Assembly: GCA_037447605.1 (NCBI GenBank)
Contig: CM074805.1
Location: forward strand, 1,135,446 to 1,199,445
Origin: Zygnema circumcarinatum
Lineage: Eukaryota; Streptophyta; Zygnematophyceae; Zygnematales; Zygnemataceae
Direction of reading: 5' to 3'
Length of the DNA stretch: 64,000 bases
Under the pieces are notes generated by a model. That model saw only the letters and a list, made by a program, of their open reading frames with translations, was not told the DNA's origin and searched no databases. Made by a program: the position numbers and the translations under genes. The stretch's first letter is position 1; the number at the start of each line of letters is the position of its first letter. This document shows, piece after piece, positions 11,854 through 24,100 of this stretch.

Positions 11854-12569
11854 CCTTGTGAACACTAGTTAATTTAAATCCCCGTTATGATATCAGTGTA
11901 GCTATGGATATTGTAGGCGTTCTCCGCTCAACGCACATGAATCATAGGAAAATCCTGCAACGTTCAGCTTCAAGCAGCTCTGTAGGGAAGGGGTCAGGCT
12001 GCTCCTGAAGCTCCCCTCCAAAAGCGACCAGCGACCTACCCCCCTGCAAAGCCGAAGTTCCAAGTTCCCTTTCCCTGCAAGCGCCGCAAAAATATGATTG
12101 GTTCGGCGCCGTCGGGCTGCCCTGGTCAGAAAAAAAACAAAACGCGCATAAAAAACCTTTCAGCGAATCAAAGTTTACCACGTTGCGAACAGAATCACTT
12201 TTTCCATGGAACAGGGAACAGGGAAAGTTTTTTAGGCGGGAATTTTTGCCCGCGGCCGTTTTTTGAGACTGCGGACCGGCCACTTGCGGAGGACCTGCAG
12301 TCGACCGGCCTGCCCTGTTTGCTCCAAGCTGCTGCATATGATTCAAGGAGAGGCGAGAGCGGGCAGATGTGCGGATCATATATCGGAGAAAATTCGCATT
12401 CTAACCCTGAAGGTGCGTTCATCGAATGTCTGTGTTTCTCCTGCTTCAACGAACGATGTCCAAACCTTGGCAACTGACTGAAAGAATGATGTGTGGATTG
12501 CTGGCTTGGAAAATGGTGCGAAGTCTCCGGTTAAAGTAGCAGGCAAGGACCAGGGCGACTAGGGCGAGT
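11854..12569. promoter_or_regulatory. Shared divergent promoter region, telobox-Myb gene / SYCP2-like gene
   Basis: Only 716 bp separate the two start codons, so both promoters and 5' UTRs must lie here. An in-frame TAG at 12537 precedes the ATG at 12570, supporting that start. The middle part (12030-12330) is GC-rich compared with its flanks. A single CTAACCCTGAA near 12402 is a weak telo-box-like match. No TATA box was identified with confidence. Confidence 0.55.
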
Positions 12570-15500
12570 ATGGAGAAAAGTGCTCCTTGTGCAGAGGACA
12601 GCCAGAAGCTGAGTGGGATTAAGGTATCTGCCGACCAGTCAAATGAGGAAGATCAGGGTCATGAGATCTACAAAAAGTTCAAGGAGGTGAGAAAGATCTT
12701 GGTTTATACGCCAAAACGAGAAATTCCATTGCATTTTTGTGTACTTTTACTTCTTTATCTGTTTTGCTTCAAGGATGCAATTGACACATGCAGTAATCCT
12801 TCGTTGCAGCTCCTATGGGGAAGTTCGTTGGACTATGCAGCGCTTCAACAGAATCTGAAGTTGCTTCGCAGGCGTTTGACAAAGTCTGATCATCAGCCGG
12901 AAGAACTTCATCATCTATGTAGGGTAGTGCCTCTGCTTGGAAATGTTTATGATATTCTCTTGCAGAAGGATTGCAAGTCCAGCGAGTATGTTGAATCTAT
13001 GGTTCAACTCTGCATGACTATTGAAGATCTGAGTGAAAATAAAGAAGGTGAGAAATTTCTTACAACTGTAAAATGATAATTCTGTGATGTTTGCACAGTT
13101 TTCGTGATGCAAGTTTTTTCTAGTTCCAGAAACACGCATGAAATAGGATGCTCAATTAACAGAGGCAGAAAGAAATAAACAATATGTGACCGCTTGCAAT
13201 CTTAGTCAATGTGACAGGAATCCAGCCACTGAAATGCAATTATTTTCATTGCAGGAAAAGCACAATGCGGAGACGTATTCATCTCCAGACTAAGTGCATT
13301 AGCCGTCTCTAAAGTTACCGATTTGAAGCTTCAACGTACAATTATAGAAACCCTTTGCTGTCTCGTGACACAGTCAATCAAGAATCAGCGAGCTTTGCTA
13401 GCGAACATGAAGCAATGGTGAGTTGATGAAGCTTTTTAAGTATGAAAAGGACAAAGCAGGGAATTATCTTTCATCGTTGGCCTGCTTTTAATTGAACAAA
13501 ATAGCTCCTGTCTGGGTGACGAGTACGCGGGAAGCTTCTGTCCCTTGGGCTAACGTCGTAAGGTTTCCCCTTTCTGGCTTGCAGTGAATCGATGATCAAG
13601 GTTTTGCTGCCAGGTGCAGGAGATTACCTGATCCAGGCTACCATCTTCGAGATCTTGTACAGGTGAGTGTATCTGAGAATTCTTATCATTCGCTTTACAG
13701 CCTTGGCAGGAAGACGGTTGGGGCGCAATCGGGAAAGGGACAATGGGTCAAGGAGATAGAAACAACGTGCACAGCCTATAGGTCGAAAAGCTGTGCGCTC
13801 GATGTCATGGAGGGACTATTGCACCTCTACAGGAAAAGCTGCTGTTTCTCAAATTGTATACGGAGTACAAGAGTGAGCGCATGAAATCTGTCCTTTAGAA
13901 CACAACTGTCTCTACAGATTGAAAGTTTCTGCTTCTTTGCTTCGAACTGGTTAGGAACTTTGGATTCTCCCGTGTCTGAGGCAGGAATCAAGTTCTCATC
14001 AATTATAGAAAGGATGTCCATGGAAATGAACATAAAAGTACTGCTGAGGAACAGCGTATTGGCCGCTTATAAACAATCGTTGTTCTACCAACAGAGTATC
14101 GAGGAAAACACCCCAGCTCGTCGAGGACATGTTTCAAGATGGCCCTGTGAAAGCAGCTTTGCGATCCTTACACAAGCAAAAGAAACCAGATTTGCTTGAA
14201 GAGATTCGGAATCTAGTGATATTGTTGAACGAAAGCCAAGGCCCGCTGCGTAGGTGAGGACGGCCTTGCTTTGCTGCCTCGTTTCTGAATAGACAGCAAA
14301 TTTCTAGATGTGCGTGTATTGGTCCTACGCTTTAAAGAAGACCCGAGTCCCTCATCCAACTACTGCGCTCTGTTTTTTTCCAAAAAGGCAATAACCGACG
14401 GCCTTGAACTGCGCGTTGTGACTTGGGCAGCGTATACTCGTTTCTTTTGTCGAAAGTTACCATCAACGGGCGAGACGCCACTTGTGCCAGGGAGAAGTGG
14501 GTGGATTTTACAAGCGGACTCACTACAAGTCACAATCATGTCAGCTTCTATGCAAGATTGGAGGATCCTTCGTCTGAAGCTGTAAGCGTCCAAAATTTTT
14601 TCCCTGCTATTAAGAAATCGGTATAAACCAACTTTTCTAAATTTGCATCAAGACGAGGTTGATTCCTTTTTAATAAAAAACACGTCTTTTTATTCTTGCA
14701 GGCTGACGACGGAGCTTCATTAATTGACATTCCTTACTACCAAATTCATCAGATTGGCAGTAAGCTTTGACCTTACAAAAAGAAAATAGAAAGGACTGCA
14801 GTCATTGAGATATTGGACAATCCTGGTAGCGAGTTGTCCTTAAGCAGGCTGCATCTATTGATGAGTGATCTATGAATTTATTTTGCATTTGACAGTCAAC
14901 TGTTATTTCCTCCAAAGAAATCATGACTGTGACCTACATGAGTAACTGCCGCCTGGGAGCTGAAACTACTCAGCACAAATATGACTGATTTGCGGTTCTC
15001 GTTTTGATAAGCCTTGACATTGTTGCCAACAACATTTTTTCTGACGGTAACTCGTTTTTGCCACAGGATATTCAACTCGGAATTTAGAAATTGTGACCTA
15101 CGAGCCCATTCTCGACGAGTTGACTTCAAGGGTACGCACGCAGAATAGTCTTGATCCTGTCTTATACTTTCTGGACACGAGACCTCTCGTTTCACTTGTC
15201 TTGTTTTCTTTGTTACTACTACTGAATTTGTTTTAGAAACTGAAACATGCTAAGCTGACAGTACGAGACCTTCCGTCTGAGTACAGGCCCCTGCTAATGA
15301 CAAAACTGAAATCCACATCTTGATGGAGTTTGCTACTGAAGGTATGGCGGAACATCGGTGAAGCTGATTGCCATTTGAAAATAGAAGTCGTTTTAAGATG
15401 TAGGTTGGATTTTTCTGCTCAAGCACACTAGCAACATTCCCGTTAAACAGTCTGGTATCCGGCACTGATTCGTTCACAGTTTTTTCAATTTGCAGATTTA

Positions 15501-18500
15501 AAAATTATCGAAAGCCGCCTACTTTGCCGAATCAAGAACCAAATGCGTCAGGTGTGGCATCACATCCCAGGTGCTGTCCTTAGGACAAGTTGCCCTTTTG
15601 GGTTACCTTGAATCTCAAAGATCCGAAATGATCATGCCTGTTCAATGACGTCGGTTCCCCTGGATTGTGTACAGATTAACGATATTAATTCATCTCAGAA
15701 AGGTTCATTAAATTCCTCAGAAACAGGAGGTTCTGATAGGCCTACGAGGAAAGCGTCCATTGGCATCATGCCGGACTTCAACAGAAGTTATCCAAGGCCC
15801 CAGCAAGTACAGAATACGCCTCAAGCCACAGCGACACAGGCTGTCAATTTGGGTTACCCAGTGCCAAAAACACGCAATGCTAAAGCTGGAACAAATACCG
15901 ATGTGGAAAACGGCACAGGCACCATACGAGAAATTAATCAAGATATAGAAAGCTGGGAGGCAATCTTCACAAGTCAACCTATTCCCCTGCAGAACAACAA
16001 AAGCTCCCCTAAGAAATTTCGTGAAGAGGATAAAAGGAGCAACAGCGGGGTGGACATACTGTCCAGTTTGGATGCTGGGGTTGGGCCAATTTCCCAGACG
16101 CATCTGACGATGGCTACACAGAATGTCATAAGCGAAACATACCGGGAAACGAAGAAAGTGACTACAGAAGCTGCCACGTCTAACGAACAAAGTCTCCCCT
16201 CTGACATTCAGGAGGAATTAACTCTGTCGATCCTTGTAAGGTCCAAGACCCAAGTTCCTTCAGGCATAATCGTCAAAAGAGATCAAGATTTTAGCATGCG
16301 AGACAGCGACACTCATGAAGTTGCTGGAATAGCTCCCACTGTACGCGGAAACTCCGATGCAACAGGAGCATCGGGAGAGGAGAATGTTCCGAACATCTTT
16401 GACGATGCAGTGGAGCCTCCGGAACAAGCAGTGGGGACGGAGGTTGGAAAAATTGATCAGGCTTCCTCTCCAAGTACCCACATCAAAGAGCAAGCCAAGG
16501 AGAACTCTGTGAAGAAGACTAACGACTTAAAGAAACGGTTGGAAGGAATGGGGCCTTCTTCTGGTTCTCCTGCTCCCTTCCAAACGGATAAGGAAGATGC
16601 TATTGTTAGGAAGAATGCTAACGATTGTTCCCGCCAGCTGGGTGAGCAGCAGTTGAATCAGATTAACAAACGTCCAAGAAGACGTGCGTCTGCACTATCA
16701 ACGAAGCCTCTGACTTCAGTGAAGGAAAATGAAAAGCTTACGAACGTGATCCAGAATGATCCAAAGCAAAGGCCAGTCGACGGGCCTCCTCCAGAGGAAG
16801 GAAAAAGAAATGACAAAGGAGAGTCCAGGCACGAGGAGAAACAGGAGCAGGCTTGTTCAGAAAAACCAGGCAGGGCAGTGGACTCATCAAAGGGGCGTCT
16901 CAACAATTCTAATGTTGAGAAAAAGAGGAAATCGCCTCCGGCCTCTCAGGCACCTTCTCCTCCTGTCCCTTCTGTTCAGCGGGTTGGCAGAAACAAGTCA
17001 CGCATTGTCCGTGAAGGACAAAAGGGAAATCCTAGAAGAAGAGCGAGGCCAAGCGAAGGGAACAGTTTCGTTGAAGTGCCAGTGAAGGAACCAATTCCAA
17101 ATACATCCGAGACAGACAACCCAAAAGCAGGCTTAACCCTTAACCCAGTCAGTGAAGAAACGCTACTTTTGAAGGAGCCTCAGAAAAGGCTTCGGGAGAT
17201 ATTCCAATCTGAGCCGACCCCTGATGCCACCTTTGAGAATTTGAGACGTCAATCAGCACATACTGAGGACCCCATTGAAACCGACAGTGAGGATCGAGAT
17301 CAGGTTCTTCAAAAAAGTCCAGTCTTGAAGGCACGAAGAAGATGCAGTAAACCAAAGCAGGGGACGAAAAGTACACAAGGGGAAGACGAGAGAAACGATG
17401 TCATTAAGCGTAGAGTCTCGGCCCACACTCGGAGGAAAGGCTTGATTGGAAAGAAAGCGCTTAACAACACCAATCAGACTTTCTGTGACGCTGTTGACAA
17501 CTGTGCTTCTCCGGAAATGGGTCGGTCAGAGTTTGCCTCGGTATTCATCAGTACACCTATAGTCACAAAGCCTGCTCCACAGCTTGAAACACCTCCATGG
17601 CAGCTGGAGGAGGGAAAAACAAAGCAAGGCGAAAGCAATGATGAGGATGAGAAAGAAAATCACTCAGATCAGCTGCTTGTAGTACCGTCTCCAGAGCTCA
17701 GAACTCCCCAGGCCCCTCTTTCTCCAGTAGGTTACGTGCCAGAAAATGAATTGAATGATCGATCGCTGTCTTCCCCGGAAAAAGAAGGTATGTAATCATT
17801 CTCTGATCTGAAGCCTGAACAGTCAGAACCAGCTTCTCCTTTCCGTCAAATGGGTGATTGTAACTTGGTGACCTGGTGAGTGTCGCTCAAAACATATTTT
17901 CCTGTCAACATAATACTCAAACAAAAGGTGTTCAATTGTGGAGAGTGGAGATAAGGTCCACTCACGAGTTGTGCCCTCCGAATAGGCTGAATATTTTGCT
18001 GCTGATTCCCGGCGGGCATACGGATTGTGCTGTTTTTGCGGATGCTTTTTTTTTTTATATTTTGTCATATCGTTGAGATCGATGAGGTGCACTTTAGATT
18101 TCAAAAGAGATAACAGATTGCTGGTCTCAGCAGCGTAATGCAACAGAGGTTCTTCGTCATGACTTGCAGTACCGGAGCAAGCCAGTAGAAGGAAGCCGAG
18201 GGCAATCAAGCGAATGGAAGGTATGACTGCCAAATGTCGTGGATGGAAGCCCCTGCAACTCTCTCCACCTTCATCGCCACAATTAACGCCTGGTAATTTG
18301 TCCAAGACTGTCCCAATGTCCATTTTTTAGAAGTTGTCAGGAATCCATTCTTGTCTTTGAAAGGAAAGTTGCAGTGCTCACTTGATCAACAAAATTCAAG
18401 CAAATGGTACACAAGTTGCACGCTTGACCAATAAATCAGCTTTGGGTGGAAAACATGCAGAGCCTCCCAAGCGGAAGGGGTCTAGAAGGAGGAGGCCACA

Positions 18501-20409
18501 ACTGAAAGCGAAAGATAGGATAGATGAAGGTTTTGGCCATCCAGACAGCCCAGGTCTAAGGCAGGTCTCTCTGTCAAGAGGTACGGGATACATCACCTTA
18601 AGCCAGCAAGTCGTGAATAACGGACAGAATAGCGCCCGTTTGCCTGAAGTCAAATGTACGCTCACAAACTTATCCATTCATCAGCTGTACATATTTTGCA
18701 CTTTGAGTGCTTTGTTAGTCACGACAATTCTTACATCCAGAAAGTGGTTTCACTTTGGACGTTACTCCAGAAGAGCATTGGTCCCGGGCTTGACGTTCCC
18801 TCTTTGCAGCAGGAAACAAATCAGGTGTTGAAGTCGACTCCAACGACGACACAGGAGGCTTTCACGGGTATGTTGACCATCTGAAGACTGCATTGTCAGC
18901 GCTGGACCTGAGGTTAAATTTTTTAATAAATTTCGCTCGAAATGGACTAAATTTTTTATATCGAACTTGCAGAGCTGTCAATACGGTGGCCAAGATGCTC
19001 AAGAAGCTCAAAGGAAAGGTGCAAGCCAAGACAAAACAGAAAACTTTGGACATTCTTCAAGAAACTGACAAGAGCATACGACATGAGATCGTCACGGTTG
19101 AAACCGAGGTCACCAGAAGTATGTAAGTTTTTCTAATCGAGACAAATTATGAATTGGAATTCAAATCTAACTTGAACTCAAAATAGAAATCGAATCCACC
19201 GAGGTCCAGTCAGTATTAACTTAATCTTAACAATGTGTAAGTCTGCTTTTGGCTCGCATTCTCTAAAAGGTGGCTGTCTCCCAAATTTGTCAACAACAAG
19301 AGAAAATCGAAAATCTACCACTCGCTTTAACTTCTTTGCAAAGGTTTAGAAGCTGCATCACGAGCCTGTTTGTTGGAAGTCATTCTGAAGAAATTGATGT
19401 TACTTACACGCTTTAGCCTCAAATGCGCTTGACAGTGAAAAGTGTATGTCTCTCGGGAAGAGGAAGACCAGAGAGATTGAAGAAAGCCTGTGTGGTAAGT
19501 TGTTTCTTTCGAAACTTTCACATGCTTTAGGATCCCTCCTGTTGTTCTCGACGGTGTTTATTTTCTTCAAGTTTAATGGGGTATTTAATGCTGGTTGCTT
19601 GTAATCGTTAGGGCAATGGCATAAAGGAATCATAACGTATTTGTGTACTGACAGTAGCACCCCTAGGAGTCGTAAGAAATTGAAGTGACAGCTCATCGTT
19701 TACCACGATTTTTCACCTCCTTGTGCTCTTCTGCCTTCGTTCTTGCAGCTCAAACCAAGAAGGTCAAGGCCACTTACGAGTCGTTTGTGAAAGATTTCGC
19801 GGAGCATGTCGGCGAGTACAACAGACTATTTGCAGAAGTGGACGACACCGAACTCGAGCTGAAGACACAATTTGAACATCAGAGTGAGTAGCAAACCAAT
19901 CCATGTTCCTGGTGCGCCTCTGACTAAGGTGGTATGTTTTTGTTTCCGTTCTCCTGATCAGAATGTCGATAATTCTCTCGCGTAGGTCTCTTGCAACGTT
20001 TGGCAACACTCACGATATCTCAATTTGGAAGAGGTAGTTCCCTCGCTTACTAGTCACTGAGGTAGCTCTTTCATGCTCGAGTGCAGGGGCAGCCCACCAG
20101 GAAATGCTAGCACAGGCCAAGAAGGCCACTACAGCGTGCTTGGCAGAAGCGGAGAGCAGACTTTTGGTGGTGCAAAAGGTTCGTTGACTGCGGCCTCCTT
20201 TTCAGTTTGTAGTCTGGGGGCGCACTTCCATCTCTGGCAGGAGCAGTACCTCATGGCGTCTTTGCCATAATTCTTTCGGGAGGGTTACTGGTTTGCAATG
20301 TAATACTCAAGTTCACTGTCGGCGTCTGACCATGCAGAGTGAGTTAACAATGAGAGGACTCCGAGCGGCACTGCAAGACGCCCTTCAAGAAGTTCTCGGA
20401 TCTCCGTGA
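12570..20409 (+). CDS. SYCP2-type meiotic chromosome-axis protein, full-length architecture (18 exons)
   Basis: Exons: 12570-12686, 12774-13047, 13255-13417, 13585-13662, 14095-14253, 14431-14581, 14702-14759, 15067-15131, 15287-15341, 15496-15551, 15675-17787, 18461-18580, 18810-18912, 18973-19122, 19436-19494, 19749-19883, 20087-20178, 20338-20409. All phases match, giving 1339 residues. Residues ~45-270 match the ARM-like domain of animal SYCP2, most clearly GAGDYLIQATIFEILYR. Residues ~275-390 match its PH-like (Spt16M-like) domain: REKWVDFTSG, VSFYARLED, NLEIVTYEP, KTEIHILMEF. One 704-codon exon is polar and disordered. Residues ~1155-1335 form the C-terminal coiled coil (LKTALSALDLR, VAKMLKKLKGKVQ, FVKDFAEHVGEYNRLFAEV). 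SYCP2, yeast Red1 and plant ASY3 build the axis core through this coiled coil. Land-plant ASY3 is described as lacking the ARM/PH module. Family assignment rests on my recall of SYCP2 and intron-phase consistency, not a search. Confidence 0.85.
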
Positions 20410-21198
20410 CGTCAGGTTCATGCTGTTCAGGCTTTTGATCCGCATCCTGTGGCAAAACCCTGCGTTCAAATGGTAGAGGTATTGCTGCATTGCAAGTCCT
20501 TTATTGGTAAGTGCAGGAGGACGTGGAGCCGCACGGTGGTGCTTGCGTAGGTCACATGCAGAGTACAAATTGCTGTGTCCAGACTTTGATTCTCGAGTTT
20601 AGTTCGAGCTTAGTCCAGTCCCATCAGTGGTTATGGTTTTTTCATGAATGGCCTACTTTTAGGCTGTACAGACAATGCATGCATAGGTTTAGGGGCATTA
20701 TGGTCTCAACTGGTTGAACACTGCTAAGCCTCGGCAACGCTTTCCAGGTGCAGACTTCTGTCGCATTCACATACCGCATACTCTGTGAATTTGTCGTCCT
20801 TATTCCGTACGGTTCTCGAATGAACCCTCATTCTGCCATCATGGATAGGTTAACAATCACTTTCTGCTCACTTTAGCGGCATCGCAGATCCTTGTTCGTG
20901 CTTGAGCACACATAGAAAAGCGTGTTTTGCGACATCCATCCAAGCTCACGCGCCCCTGTAGGGATGGAAGGCAGTTAAGAGGCAATCAAGGTACACGATA
21001 CAAAGTAGTATGAGTTCAAGATGTCCTAAAAGAATGAACGCTCTCCAAACGAGAACTAAGGTAACAACTTCACCTTTACGAAAGACTTAAACTGACCGAT
21101 CGGCCAAACGAGTTGTAAATGTAATTTACTTCCCACTTTTCGATTGTAAGAAAGTCCTAAAACAGTCAAAAGCGAGCGAGCTTTGGGGGGAGCCCCAG
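20410..21198. other. Intergenic region between convergent SYCP2-like and GT4 genes
   Basis: Holds the 3' UTRs of both genes. No coding signal, RNA gene or clear repeat was seen. Confidence 0.5.
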
Positions 21199-24100
21199 TC
21201 AGTGGTCGCTGATGCTCCCCGCCCCTCTGGTCATGAGCCACTCCAGCAGCCGCCCCTTGTGGTGCGTGTCCTTCAAGGAGTTGGCGTACCGCGATAGCAC
21301 CTTCGTGACAAGTCCGCTGCTCTGAGAGTCAATGGCGGTCAAGTCAAAGCCCTTCCATTGCTCCATGTGGCTCAGTACCTCTCCATAGGATGCCAACTTG
21401 CTCAGCTCCGCTCTAGAGAGCACTAACCTCCGCTCCTAATTAGGTCACACCCATAGGCACACACATATTCAACCGGTCATTAGCAGAACAAGGGGCAGCA
21501 GGACCTGAGGGCTTTACCATTGAAGCGAGAAAATTGACGTTTGAAGAAGACACCTCCTCACGTAAACATGCCGCCTGCAGGTGGAGGAAGGTACCTGAAT
21601 GAAATACACTGCGCCGGGTTCCAACTGAGTGACGTCATAGTGATGCGCTATAGAGAGCAGTTTACGTGTTTCCTTCTGAGACTTGTAACGGATGGATCGC
21701 AGAGAGGATCCATTGTAGAGGAAGGTGAAGACAGGGTCTTCTCCAGCCCTGCCACATCGGCATTAAAACAACACGATACGGGACATTGAAGTTCGCAGAA
21801 TGGAGCAGAGCAAAGAGCAGAGAACAGAGCGCAGAGAAGAGAGCAGAGCAGAGCAGAACACAACACAACACAACCCAAGACAACACAATACAACAGTTTT
21901 TGCGTTGACGATTTCAAGGAGCTCATGACTTAAAAGGGTTTTTTCATACTTCAAACACCGGAGATCAAAACACAAACATATATGCATACTTTCGCACCTT
22001 TCACGGATGTACATCAATGTTTCTTAGACTTTATAACTGGATCAGAAAAAAATCCGTTCAAAAGTCCTCCTGACATCTTCGGCATAGCAGTCACACAATG
22101 TTTCATACCTTTGATTTGTCCACTCCCCATGCATGCATCTCCTATATGATGTTGGGTTGAGTGAAAGTGCCGTACCTTGTTGTTATCACGTCCCACTGCA
22201 GGACTTCTGACTCCATATCAGAGTCAAACATCAGTCCGTCCCCCTCGAAGGTCGTCTTCCTAAGCTGCCCTCCTTCAGCTGTTAATGCATAGAAAGCAGT
22301 AGGTCGCGGCTTTACTCTGTCTCCAAAGCCTATTTTAGTCACAATTTCCGCCATATCTACTCTCTGTGTGCACCCCACCCACTCTCCCATCAGTGTCGGT
22401 CAATGGGAGGGGCTGATGGATAGTCAAACGACATTGGTGGGCACGAATTTCAGAAGTTTGAGGGCCATAGGAATTTTAGGATGTTCCAGGGAAAGTCCAC
22501 ACTCTACAGAGTCACAACATCACCTTCTAGCTGAAGGTTACCCTGCTTAACGCTCAGTCAGAAGACTAGCTCTGGCTCTAAACTACTGAACAACTACATG
22601 GAAGACAAAATGAAAGTCATCACCAAGCATCGGTGGTAAACACAAAGAAACCGAGCGCCTGCGATCAAATCAAGTACACAACAACAAAGGGATGAAACCA
22701 AAACTAAACCAGCCTTCATCCCATCTTCCGTCCGAAACAACCTCCGTGGCAAGCACTCTATCACCAACTCTTTCAAAATGCGCCCCCCTCTCCCAGAACT
22801 TCCAGTAGCTGCTATCTGCTTGAAGGTGTGCGCAGTACCAGTCCTCCAGCGAGGCGCAGCTCATGACGAATGTCGACTGCCATCATGCCTTCCTGCAGCA
22901 CATACTCCACACGCAGCTTTCCAACAAGCTGCCCTTTATCTGCACGAAGAATTGCTTCAGACCACCATTTCCTGTCGCCATTTTTGCTTGTTTCTCCCAT
23001 GCCAAATTTCCCCTCCTGACCACCCGAGTAAACCTCGCACTGTCAGTGTTGGCACGTCACACGGCTAAAGGGAAGCTGTGAAGGACGAGACTCCACAACA
23101 CTGAACTTTACTGCGTACTCAAAATTGTGCCATATAGAAGAGACAAAGCTAGAAGAGACAAAGCTGGCAGGTTTGTGGCTTGTCTCAACAGCCTTACATC
23201 TCCAAGTTTGTCTGTTGAAGCTGAAAAAATTCGCCCATGCACTATATACACAATCTCTGTCGTGTAAGATACCCCCCATCCAAAAAGCAGGCCTTCACTC
23301 AGACTGCTATGCAGCACCAAGCCTTTAGAGAGGTCCCCATGGAGAGCGGCGAGCCGATTATTGCCATAAAAGGGCCCGTTTGTATTAAACTCTGCCACCC
23401 ACGCCAAGTCATGTAATTATCTTTAATACCAAACAAACAAAAGAGGACCTGGTAGATGGCCATGAATGATGTAAATCTTTCCTCTCCTTAAAAACCTCTT
23501 TGAAGATCCGACAAAAAACCTCCCTGAGGTATTGCAGCTCCAAGTAATTTCAACAACACAGTCAAATGATTCCTGCAGCTAGAGGGATCTGCCGTTTCTT
23601 CAGAATTCCTGGACAACTACTAGATGAACAATTAAACATCTAGATCAACTAGAAGCTAGATCAATCAAACAAAGGTTTACAGAAGATGTTTCTTTAATAC
23701 TTCAACAGGAATCACGCGTAGACAAAGGACGCGAAGCACCTTAGCACCACAGATTCAAATCCTCATAATCCAAAACTCTACCGACTTCGACCAAACTAAA
23801 AAGTTCTGTAAGGACGCGAACCCCCTTCACAGACTTACTCAACCTTGCAACGCTAGAATCCAACTGGAAAGTGTGCTTCCTCCAACAACAACTGAAAATG
23901 ACACTCAAGCCCACTTTATTGAGGGAACACCCCACCTGTAATGTACAACCTTGAGGCTTCTCGGGGTAACCAGCGAGAGAACTGAACTCCCCTATGTGAG
24001 AGGAGCTCCACAAGCCCATCAGCCGCTTCCTTTACTGTAAGGTCAGTCTTCTGCTGCCCATCCCCGTTGACTGCTTCCAATGCAGCTGCAACCCGAGAGG

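Noticed and set aside
13663-13884. Open frame continuing past exon 4 of the SYCP2-like gene
   Set aside because: Skipping it (13662 to 14095) gives matching phase and a residue-for-residue fit to the SYCP2 ARM domain; including it breaks the fit.
14802-14825. 24-nt in-phase candidate microexon in the SYCP2-like gene
   Set aside because: The PH-like domain has the expected spacing without it.
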